Assembly (NCBI GenBank): GCA_018105865.1
Contig: CM030841.1
Location: forward strand, 8,035,229-8,099,228
From: Metaphire vulgaris
Taxonomy: Eukaryota; Annelida; Clitellata; Crassiclitellata; Megascolecidae
Reading direction: 5' to 3'
Length of the DNA: 64,000 nt
The notes under the pieces: generated by a model
Databases searched by the model: none
Seen by the model: only the letters and a program-made list of their open reading frames with translations
What the model was told of the DNA's origin: nothing
Program-made: the position numbers and the translations under genes
In this document: one piece after another, positions 55,160 to 64,000 of the stretch
Numbering within the stretch: the stretch's first letter is position 1
Layout of the letters: every line of letters begins with the position of its first letter

Positions 55160-57525
55160 CGAGGCTGCCCAACTAATGCCTGCGAGTAGCATGGACGCTA
55201 TTATTGCGGTATCAACGGATATCAACTGATATTCGGCAACAAGTTCAAAATGCATGAATGCTGGAAAATGTTTGACGCCAACGTGTAGGTCTATGGCAAG
55301 TCGTCCGAGTTCTTAAGTGTCTCCATTCACAACAATTCTAGCCTACTGGTTCCGGTCATTCGACAAGCGAATAAAAGATTAATGGTGAAGGGCCGGCGAT
55401 TTTTTTTAACCGCGGACGCATTTTCCAGTGGCGGATCCAAAGTATTGATGTTCTTGGATGCATTAGCGCCACCGGGGTTTTATGACTTGTTTTTATTATT
55501 TAGTATTATTTTCCGATGAAATTCTTTTAAAAATTTAGTCAAAAATACATTCGTGAATGACCTTTCCGCTTGTCACATTTTTGAATATGGTATATTAACT
55601 GAGTGCTGTTCGACGATTTCTATAAATAATCGAAATTAATCGGCGATTATACCTTTCGAAATTAATGATTTTAGCAACGTTATTCTGGCATCGAGTAAAA
55701 TATGAAAAGTAAAAGCCTTCTACAGCGGAAAGCAGCACAGCAAAGCCTTATTCTTATGACTAATCTTTCTTGAAACTTAGCTATAAACAAACATTTTCTG
55801 TAATGAAATTGAACAAATCTATGAGGCTAAGGTTCAGGTTGTTGTGAAATGACTTTTTGAATAGGAAGGTTTTAAGTTTAGACCTAAAGGTTTTGAGACA
55901 GAAGGAAAAATATGAATAAGATTGTTAAAGACGTTCGTAGGTCTTAGGCATTGAGTATAAAAAGTTCGATTGACCTTTGGTTTTTAATTTTTGTATGAAT
56001 TAATAAGTGTGAGATGGTGATAGTATTTTTATTAGGCAAGAGTTTAACCTTTAATTCGGTTTTTTTAAATTACAGTGAACTAATCAAATAATCCATTTTT
56101 ATTATCTTGATTGTATTCGTTCGAATATTTAAAGCCATTAGTCCTGTCTTCAGAATTAAATTTTATCCATAACCATATTAAATATTGCTATTACGGTTAC
56201 TGCTCAACGTAGTGCACTTTTGAATTGATTGTAATTTGTTGATGGAGGTCCAGCGGAGTCTTGGGAGTTGCAAAAATCCAGTTTGGAATGGACTATTCGT
56301 GGCGATTGTGGATTGTTTTGGTGACAAGGCAAGGATTAGTAATCAATTTGAAATAAACAATAAAACCAGTTGCAGAACAGAGTATTCATAATTTCAACTA
56401 GACGAGCTATAAACATCCATTTCAGTCACCATAAACAAAACTGTGACTTTATCACTTTCAAACTCAGTTTTTTAATGCTTCTCTAGAGAAATTGTCGATT
56501 AATTATGATGCGATTAATTTTTAATCGCGATTAAAAATTTCGCGCTCAAAAATACCGTTAATGACCGCGTTAATCGCGATTTTTGGACAAACTTTTATTA
56601 ACATTTAGTTGGCAAAACACTAACAATTACATTATCTTTTTCTCTCTTTTCTTCTTCTTCACTTTGCATCCTCCCAAGCAACTTCTTATAAAAACTGTTC
56701 ATCCCCCATCAAGAATTTCTGGAACCGTCACTACATTCATCTATGCAAAGCTTTGACAAACTCTCAAAAATTACCATTTACAACTGTTACTTCCCAGGTG
56801 GCTGTTTGAAACTTGTAATTTATTCAATAATCCAGAAAGGATAGGATATGTAGTTCTAGTGGAGCTACAAAATCCGGTCCGGATGAAATTAGGTCTAAAC
56901 TAGAGGGAAACATGCAACCAAAAGACGCGATGACATATTTTACTTTAAACGCAGAACACGACAAATGCATGTAAACTGTTATTTCTTCTAACGTATAATA
57001 CAGTCAAAAACGTCCAGAAGATTAAATAATTTATAATTATTAATCTATAAGTTTCTATTCTAACGATTAACACAGATACGATTACTGAACGACGTTCATA
57101 ATTGGTGCTTTGAAATGCGAAAAATATTGAAAACGACGAAATTACCACTGAACAGGACTCAGGTGTGCACGAATGGAGGACATGCAGATAATAGGGAACA
57201 TTACAAAAGCGAACAAAACTGAAAGCAACATGGAAAAGGTGCACAGACTGCACATAGATAAATAAAAATATTAAATAAAATACAGTAATTGTCAATTCGA
57301 AGTATCAAAGTAATTTGAACAACAAAACGATAAAACGTTGGACAGGCAAAAGTAGAAATCTGATTAACGTAGAATCTAAATGCTAACGGAAAATATCCAA
57401 TATGAAAATTCCGCTTAATTAAACGCTTGAGATCACATACAGAGACATTGAAAGGTAAAGGCCAATGAAATCAATAGTGGACTATGCTTTACTTCTTTGA
57501 AACTAAATCTTGTTATAGCTAAAAG
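55160..57525. other. Long AT-rich interval without a recognised gene
   Basis: It contains CAGTGGCGGATCC at 55429 (element-like end), a GCTTGTCAC motif near 55568, and a self-complementary cluster of GATTAATCGCGATTA words at 56510-56580, as found at hAT termini. No exon was identified. Confidence 0.4.
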
Positions 57526-57533
57526 CAGTTGCG

Positions 57534-58039
57534 CAGAGTTGTCCGTAGAAATTTTATTCCCATAAGAATCCCATGGGCAAGATGAAATGGGATGGGACAG
57601 TAGGCTACACATGTGTTTTCCCCATGGGACAGTAGCCATGTCATAGCAACTTGATCTACTTAAGAGCTACTCTATAATTTTTTAACCTTTTAAAGATTTT
57701 ACTTTTGACAGAGAAACAGAATGAGAGTGCCAGAATGACACTGAAATTGTCATATTCAGATTAATTTTTGAAATAAAATACTATTGAACACTAAAGTTAA
57801 TAAAGTTAATAAAGTTAATAAATTCTGTCGTTTTACATGTTTCTTTGTAGGCTACATGTAGTCCTATCTAGTAGACACTAGACCTAAACTTCTATAAATT
57901 TTATAATTTCATTTGAACTGTATTCCATTTTAATATAATATTTTAATGGAAATCCCATGGGATGGGATGGAATGGGACAGGCACAGATTCCCATGGGATG
58001 GGGTGGGACAGAAAAATATGTTCCATGGACAAGCCCCTA
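57534..58039. mobile_element. hAT-like element with ATGGGATGGGA words
   Basis: The left end CAGAGTTGTCCGTAG and the inverted right end TAGGGGCTTGTCCATGG are similar. An exact 8-bp duplication cagttgcg flanks it (57526-57533 and 58040-58047). Subterminal CCCATGGGATGGGA words mirror each other. No transposase frame. Confidence 0.85.
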
Positions 58040-58584
58040 CAGTTGCGTACTGAAAATGGGACCGTGAAAACCGTTGATCTTAGGGCTTTGGAAATTGTTT
58101 ACCTCAGAGCCCAACGATCATAGTTATTTTAGAAATATATAGGGCCTATACGATATTTGATCATATTGATGAATTATTATAATTGTTTTAATGCTATTTT
58201 ATTTTAGGGTAGCATTCTAATTATTATATTCTGTCTACAATTTCTACATATCTGAATACCCTGAATGCGCAAATATCAATCGCTATCATTATGCATAAGG
58301 CGCACCAAATCCAAATCCCTGACACGGAAAATATTAAGTAAAAATATTCAGCAAAAAGCAGAATTCTTAGAATAAAACATTAAATTATTATTCATTGATT
58401 GATTACAATATAATTTAACTCAGAAGTCGCAGATTTAACTCATTGATACACGCATATTAGAACTTATCAATGATATTCCACTGCTGTGCTTGGTGCAACT
58501 TGGAATTTAAGAGTTTACTCACTGATTTTCTCATTAAAATTGTAACGCCTTGCTAAAATAGGCCTATTAACTGTTACCACTGCT

Positions 58585-58707
58585 TTTGCCCCGTCCCTTG
58601 GAAAATGCAAATCTAATTTTACGATTAACCTTTTTTGCTTGTCCGACTTTCGACCTCCCAAATTCGAAATTTTGCCACCCCTGGCGAAATTTCTGTGGGC
58701 GCCCATG
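58585..58707. mobile_element. CATGGGCGCCCAC-family right end
   Basis: The end TTCTGTGGGCGCCCATG and an internal ccttttttgcttgtcc motif match 10489-11042. The segment gaaaatgcaaatctaatttt is also shared, in reverse sense to its position there. The left end is missing. Confidence 0.55.
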
Positions 58708-58794
58708 ATAGAGCACGAATTCTATCATTTTCCGCGCTTTACATCGACACTTCGAAAACACTTATTGAATAAGCTTATTTCCAAAATGAACAAT

Positions 58795-61700
58795 TCAGAG
58801 ATTTCCAAGGCCTTTTATATCACTGACACCCCTGTTTCCGGTCAACTGCGACTCCATCTTCTTAAGCATCTCTCTCATCTGCTCCAGCTGAAAAGTCAAA
58901 GAATCTTGCATCAGATTTAATAACTTTAAAACAATATTTATTTTATTTAGTACAGTCGAACCCACCAAAGTACATATCGGATAAAAGGATAAAAAGCCTA
59001 GCGTGCATGATATATAACACTGGTCAACAAATTTTATGCAAGTTTTTGTTTCCTCTACAATTTTTGGTGAAACTAATAGATTTTGACTTGCTGAACACAA
59101 ATATGTAATTAGAATTTCTGTATCACGTAAGGTTTTTAAGAAATCGACAATTTAGCATTTAGTATTGTAACGTCTTCTGCAACATAATCCTACAGAAGGA
59201 TCTAGGCAATAATGACAAGACATGAGAAAATTAGAAATGTTTTGCTGTAGATTTTCGTTTGTAGTCACTGTTCTGTGCTTCACGTATCAGTGACCAACAG
59301 TAGTCTCCGAGCATAGACGGACTCCACTTTCCCTGGTAGCGTTTCTCGATGCTGGCAATGTCATTGTGAAATCTTTCACCATGTTCATCACTGACGGCGC
59401 CGAGATTGTCCGGGAAGAAGTCCAAGTGAGAATGAAGGAAGTGTATCTTCAGTGACATGTTGCATTTCATTGCCTTGTAAGCTTGTAGCAGATTTCCAAC
59501 TTGTTCAACATAGTTTGGCGCCTTGTAGTTGCCCAGAAAGTTAGCAACAACATCTCTGAAGGCTGTCCAGGCAACATGCTCGGCACCCTGCAGAAGGCCC
59601 TCAAAGTGACTGTCCTTGAGCATCTCTCGAATCTGTGGGCCAACAAAAACGCCTTCTTTTATTTTAGCATCACTGGTGCGTGGAAACCTCTGTCGTAAGT
59701 ATGTAAAGGCTTCACTTTCTTTCTTCATTACTTTGACAAAGTTTTTCATTAACCCAAGTTTGATATGCAAAGGTGGGAGATAAATGTTCTTCGGATCAAC
59801 GAGAGGATCATGTTTAACGTTCTTCTGTCCTGGAACCAAGTCCCTGCAAGGTGGCCAGACCTTTCTCACATAATGTGAATCTCTAGCTCGGCTGATAGCC
59901 TAGCTGCAGACCGAGTAGAATTGCAACAACTTTCAGATCTCACATATATTCCAGTTGTATCTCGAGTATTCTATGTGTTTCAATAGCAGCTGCATGTTCT
60001 CATATGTTTCCTTCATTAAGCAGCATGTCCAATGGGTACTGAAGGGTATGAATTGCCATTGTGCAGCAAAACAGCCTTTAAACTTAACAGCGAAGAGTCA
60101 ACAAAAGTCGCCATTCGGATGGATTGTGCTTACAGCCGAAAGCAGAAAGCAATCCATCAATGTCAATGCAAAAAGTAAGACTCGATTTTTGAAGAATCGA
60201 GTCAAGTCTTCATGCCGTTTACGAAATACTGAAATTTTTGTACCTGAGAGAGCAGATTCCATCCTTGCAACCTAGATCCAAGCAATTCTGCTTGATTTTT
60301 TGACAAATCTAAGTCTCTGACCAGATCATTGAGCTCTGCCTGAGAAATCAAATGAGGATTGCTGGATGTCGATGGCTCAAACTCTGGGTCTTCCGTAGCT
60401 GAATCATCAACTATCTGCAGCATTTCATCTGTCTCTGCATGCTCGTCCTCGTCCTCCAGTGTCCAAAACTCGGCGGGGGGGTTTGGAACAGGAAGACTCT
60501 CGTCGTGTGGAACTGGTCTCATTGCCGAGGCAAGGTTAGGATACTCAATAGACTTCATATTCTTTGAAGAAAATCCTGTAACATTCGTCATGCAGAAATA
60601 GTAATCCGTTACATGATTATTCTGCTCCCTCCATATCATTGGTATGGCGAATGGCATGGATGGACGCTTACCTGCAAGCCAAGCTCGCAGACTGGTAGCA
60701 CAAGATGAACAACATATATGAGGTGCCCATACTTTATCCTGGTCGCCAATTTTGCATCCAAAGTATAACTCATATCCTTTCTTTATGATTGCTGTCATAC
60801 TCCGCTTCTGTGATTTCAACGTAAACTCTCCACAGATGTAGTAGAACGTGTCACTGCTATTGCGACATCGACGCGGCATTTCAGAAACTTTAATTAAATT
60901 AGTTAATATATTCAATTCACAGCCTTTAACTAAACAGTTATATCTCATTTGGTAGTTATATAGGACTGCGTAACCATAGCAACAATACATGCTAGGCATG
61001 TAGTCTTGAAGACAGGTTTGGGCGCGTCTGGGCATGTCTGGACATGCCTAATTATACTAATTTTCAAAATCCATGTAGTTAAGTGAGCCAGCAGTGCATA
61101 TTACATCTGTTATGGCGGTCACGTAAGATTCTTGCCTAACCTGAATACCCATAACTCAGATAACTCTCGAAAACCACGATTTTAAAATTCTTATAATTTT
61201 AAAATTTAAAATGAGCTTTTTCTCAAAAAACTTACGTGATAGGAAAATTTCAAAATTATTCCTGTAATCAGCATGACAAAATCTACCTGGAACACCAGAA
61301 ATTGCACAGGAAACAAAAACCTTGTTGACCAGTGTAACCAGTCCTTTTTTACGCCTTTTAAAGTGCATATATTTGGGACAATTGCTCATTGGCATATCAG
61401 CAAGTCTACACTAATAAACTGTAAATGTAGATGCTCAATTTTTATAGCGCTTTACTGATGATGCACTGGTCATCAGCCCAAATTGGCACCCCCACCATAG
61501 TAAAGTCCATTCCGTGCCGGTTGACATGTGAATACGTGAGAAACATAATATCCGCTCTCAAGAATCGAAGCAAGGTTCATGGTTCATCAAAGGCAGAGCC
61601 GCTCGAGTGGACTGCTGAGGCTAATGCGTGAATAGCTTCGTCCACAACTCGTTAATTCTGTCTGATTAAGCAATTTTTTCGTGGTGGGACAAAACGTCTG

Positions 61701-62998
61701 CGGACAAAATGTCACGGACAAAATGTCATGGGGACAAAATGTCAGCGGACAAAATGCCGTGGACAAAATGTCACGGTTTAGGGCTAGGGTCAGAGTTAGG
61801 GTTACAGCTTGTCCGCTGACATTTTGTCCCCATGACATCTTGTCCGCGACATTTTGTCCGCGGACATTTTGTTCTAGCACCATTTTTTCAGTAAATAGAC
61901 CGATCAAATCATGTTCGCAAGAGCTACAGTGGTAGGCTACAACGGCATTTTATTTTAAACTAATATAACACTAATAACTAATAATGCAGCTTTATAGCAC
62001 CAGTTCGTCGCATCCCTGGCATAAATTTGGATTTTAAAAGTGGAGCGGCCAACCCGCATATCTTCTCCTTCCCTATGGTATAGCATCTCAAATAAGTGGA
62101 GGATGGTTCGAGCCTAGAGGCCTAAGAGAACTTTACGCCCATGCATGCATCTCACGATGCATCACAATCAAATGATGCATCACATCCATTCTCCAAAGAC
62201 CAGGTCGTTCCAGGGATCGGAGTGGAAAACAGCGAGGCATGTGAGATAAATTCAGGGATATTTTAACAGCCCTCTAACACCCTCCAACACCCCACCCCTC
62301 CCCAATTTGAGGTCGATACCGCCCAACATTTGATAATGTGACAATGGTGTGCATACAAAATGCATACTAATTAGCTCCGGACACCCCCAATTTGAGGTCG
62401 ACACCCCCTCCCCCAATTCACAATCCTAGAAATATCCCTGGATAAATTAATTTCAACTCTTTTACCTCTTGGTCTTTCTGCAGCAGAATTTCGTCAGCAT
62501 TCGCAATGGCATCAAAGTTTGCAACTGAATCTCTCTTTAGCCTAATGGAAAATATGTTGAACACAACATTCTACATACAAGTCCTCTAAAAAGTAGTGGT
62601 ACTCAAATACATTTTATGAAGGGCGGCGTTTTTATGGCTTGTGCTCGAGAACCAGGTGTTTTCGAAAATATAGTTCATGGTTCACAAAAAACCGATAGGT
62701 TGAAAACAAGACATTAAAATATGTAATAAGTATTAGAAAAAGTTATTTAACGTTTCAGTACAGTATCTTCGCGGGCCAGATCCAGCCCGCCAAGTGTTGT
62801 GAACCATCTGGCGGGCTGGATCTGTCTGGCCCGCGATTCGCCATTTGAACGCCTCTGTTCTAAAGCATGTTCACAACCTTCTGGAAAACTAAGCGAACAG
62901 ATGTGGCGTGTGATTAATCATTCTTTAGAACTATTTTCCCGCGTATTAACGAAATGATGATGATGATGATGATGATGACTTGATAATGATGATGGTGG

Positions 62999-63053
<55 letters not shown>

Positions 63054-63251
63054 ATACCGGAGAGCCCTCTGTCCATTTTACATATTTTACAAACGTTGAT
63101 CTGATAGTGGTGATAATGATGATGATGATGATGATGAATGACCCACTTTCTCTCCTTCTGCGATTGTATCATCTGTTCTTGGATGTGGCGCGCTCTGTAG
63201 TTCTCGTAATGTACATCTCTAGTGACGTCCTTCAGATCTTGCATGTGTGTG
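58795..63251 (-). CDS. Septin, C-terminal exons (SEPTIN1/2/4/5-like), partial
   Basis: Three exons join in phase: 63147-63251, 62466-62541 and 58795-58887, ending in a stop; the 5' exons lie beyond the right edge. Ninety residues are visible. Exon 1 here begins (R/S)THMQDLKDV and contains VHYENYRARHIQEQ, the conserved end of the septin G-domain unit. Exon 2 reads ANFDAIANADEILLQKDQE. Exon 3 continues LEQMREMLKKMESQL, the C-terminal coiled coil, and ends DIKGLGNL. Septins are GTP-binding proteins that form filaments at the cell cortex and cytokinetic ring, and the coiled coil pairs neighbouring subunits. The THM(Q/H)DLKDV...HYENYRA pattern matches vertebrate SEPTIN4/5 best. Donors are GTGGGT and GTAAAA, acceptors ATTAAG, ATTAG and TTTTCAG. 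The 3.6-kb last intron carries a transposon-like pseudogene. An ATC microsatellite starts about 10 bp after the first donor. Confidence 0.9.
59231..61035 (-). pseudogene. Frameshifted copy of a multicopy, transposon-like gene
   Basis: Two long frames (60202-61035 and 59231-59869) read leftward belong to one protein. The first has CGEF, WAPHICCSSC, RAWLAGKRPSMPFAIPMIWR and YYFCMTNVTGF, with paired Cys suggesting zinc binding. The second has VKHDPLVDPKNIYLPPLHIK, GVFVGPQIREML and AVSDEHGERFHNDI. Between them the conserved coding sequence is still legible but shifts frame at least four times (short stretches such as GLLSAFGCKHNPSEWRL, SLKAVLLHNGN and KETYENMQLLLK) and a Cys-rich part is missing. 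As I recall, this family occurs in many near-identical copies in invertebrate genomes, annotated only as uncharacterised. A mobile origin fits but I cannot name the superfamily. It lies in the same orientation as the septin, inside its intron. Confidence 0.8.
61683..61872. repeat. Inverted GGACAAAATGTC array
   Basis: Six GGACAAAAYGTC-type units (61686-61772) face four inverted GACATTTTGTCC-type units (61816-61871). The centre reads GGTTTAGGGCTAGGGTCAGA and GTTAGGGTTA, which is telomere-like. It is probably a small palindromic element. Confidence 0.85.
61972..62235 (+). repeat. SINE-like repeat with B-box-like word
   Basis: It shares tgcagctttatagcaccagt, gttcgagcctagaggcctaa and agaccaggtcgttccaggga with 40319-40790 and 54650-54720. 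GGTTCGAGCC (62109-62118) resembles a Pol III B box, but no convincing A box was seen. Confidence 0.5.
62253..62440. mobile_element. CAGGGATATTT hAT-type MITE
   Basis: The ends CAGGGATATTT and AAATATCCCTG are perfectly inverted. The exact 8-bp duplication gataaatt flanks them (62245-62252 and 62441-62448). It ends 25 bp from septin exon 62466-62541, just inside the following intron. Confidence 0.93.
62590..62870. repeat. Worn hAT-like remnant with GGCCCGC palindrome
   Basis: GCGGGCCAGATCCAGCCCGCC (62772-62792) faces GGCGGGCTGGATCTG and GGCCCGCG (62812-62840). The ends GTAGTGGTACTCAAATAC and ATTTGAACGCCTCTG look like degraded hAT termini. No intact duplication. Confidence 0.5.
62954..63136. 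repeat. (ATG)n arrays in a septin intron
   Basis: ATG triplets at 62954-62980, 62995-63052 and 63114-63136. On the transcribed strand they read CATCAT and begin about 10 bp after the exon donor. Confidence 0.9.
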
Positions 63252-63411
63252 CTTAATATGAGCAAAATACACAAGACAGATTTCACACTGGACACTGAGA
63301 CAGACACCAAGGAATTATGATGCCGTTTGTAACGAATAACAGCATTTCTATTGGACCGTTGCTTTTGTAAACTGGCGAGAATTAGACCTATACAATCAAA
63401 CCCATGTTTTG

Positions 63412-63702
63412 CAGTGTTTATTCTAGCCACCTTGACATTGGGAAGGGGGTTGAAATGTTTGGGGGGGAGAAGGTTTGTCTGCCCAAAAACCTTGACGAGC
63501 AAAAAAAAGTCATCCTTCCTTTTCTTTCAAATGCTCTTCTATATGGACATATCCTTATCTTTTCCCCTCTCCAAAATAAAACCCCCTCTCGTCACACTTT
63601 TTTGTGGGAGAGATTTCCATCCCCCAATGCAACATATAGAAATTTGGGGGCATTTTCAAACTTTGGGAGAAATCCCCCCAAAAGGGCCTAGAATAAACAT
63701 TG
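63412..63702. mobile_element. CAGTGTTTATTCTAG-family element
   Basis: The ends CAGTGTTTATTCTAGCC and GGGCCTAGAATAAACATTG are inverted. The flanking duplication is 9 bp, catgttttg (63403-63411 and 63703-63711). It carries a reversed gacgagcaaaaaaa motif at about 63494. It lies in the septin intron upstream of exon 63147-63251. Confidence 0.9.
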
Positions 63703-63711
63703 CATGTTTTG

Positions 63712-64000
63712 CACCACTAAACTGAATTCACTAGCGCTTTGATTTGGGAAATAAGTAGTCCTATTTGAATGAATGGAAGTCTATGCCAGCAATATTATAG
63801 TTTCAATATCCTATACAGTGTAGTATAACGTGAACTCCAGTTATTATTTTATGCTTAGTTTATTCTCATATGCTTCGAACGAGTGCCTTCCTTACTGTAT
63901 ATTCAGCGACACTGTCGTTTGCTCTGGAGTCGGTTTCAATGTTCGTACAAATATTGCCTATGAAATTTTCTTTATCTTTCTTTGCGCTTCGTTTTACGCA
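63712..64000. other. Septin intron sequence to the window edge
   Basis: No septin exon can be read here on the minus strand, so the remaining 5' exons lie beyond position 64000. Confidence 0.5.

Overview
The window is from an invertebrate animal nuclear genome. Genes are split by GT-AG introns (one GC-AG), genes lie far apart, and the space between is AT-rich and full of short transposons and microsatellites. The gene set (a TRIM-type ligase, VTA1, an ASCL-class bHLH factor, a septin, and a precursor resembling somatostatin/urotensin II) and the frequent dispersed motif TAGGCCTA fit a non-vertebrate deuterostome, perhaps an echinoderm. That placement is inference; nothing here fixes the species.

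Layout. 1-7.2 kb: transposons and microsatellites. 7.24-10.47 kb (+): an intronless 1076-residue RING/B-box/coiled-coil protein with a long disordered tail. 10.5-12.6 kb: short elements, including one inserted inside another. 13.6-18.0 kb (-): a complete six-exon VTA1 gene (305 residues, human about 307). 18.3-21.9 kb: elements and minisatellites. 22.2-31.4 kb: a 9-kb inverted structure of two opposed arrays of a roughly 109-bp repeat, with short terminal inverted repeats and a spacer holding a hAT remnant; it resembles a foldback (TU/FB-like) transposon. 31.5-32.4 kb: more nested elements. 33.67-37.37 kb (+): a three-exon gene whose joined frame gives a 135-residue secreted precursor ending, after a Lys-Arg site, in a 17-residue peptide with the ring CVWKIC. 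37.6-44.4 kb: short elements and simple repeats. 44.4-51.7 kb (-): an ASCL-like gene, with a proposed small first coding exon 6.6 kb upstream. 45.8-49.3 kb: decayed RTE-like and CR1/L2-like retrotransposon pieces. 49.3-58.7 kb: short elements and microsatellites. 58.8-63.3 kb (-): the three C-terminal exons of a septin that continues past the right edge, with a frameshifted transposon-like pseudogene in one intron.

The genes do not form one pathway. VTA1 acts in ESCRT membrane remodelling, the septin in the cytoskeleton, the TRIM-like protein probably in ubiquitin ligation, ASCL in cell-fate transcription and the peptide in signalling. Exon joins were worked out by hand from splice motifs, phase and remembered family sequence; no alignment or expression data were available. 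Most transposon calls rest on terminal inverted repeats plus 8-9 bp target duplications read directly from the sequence.
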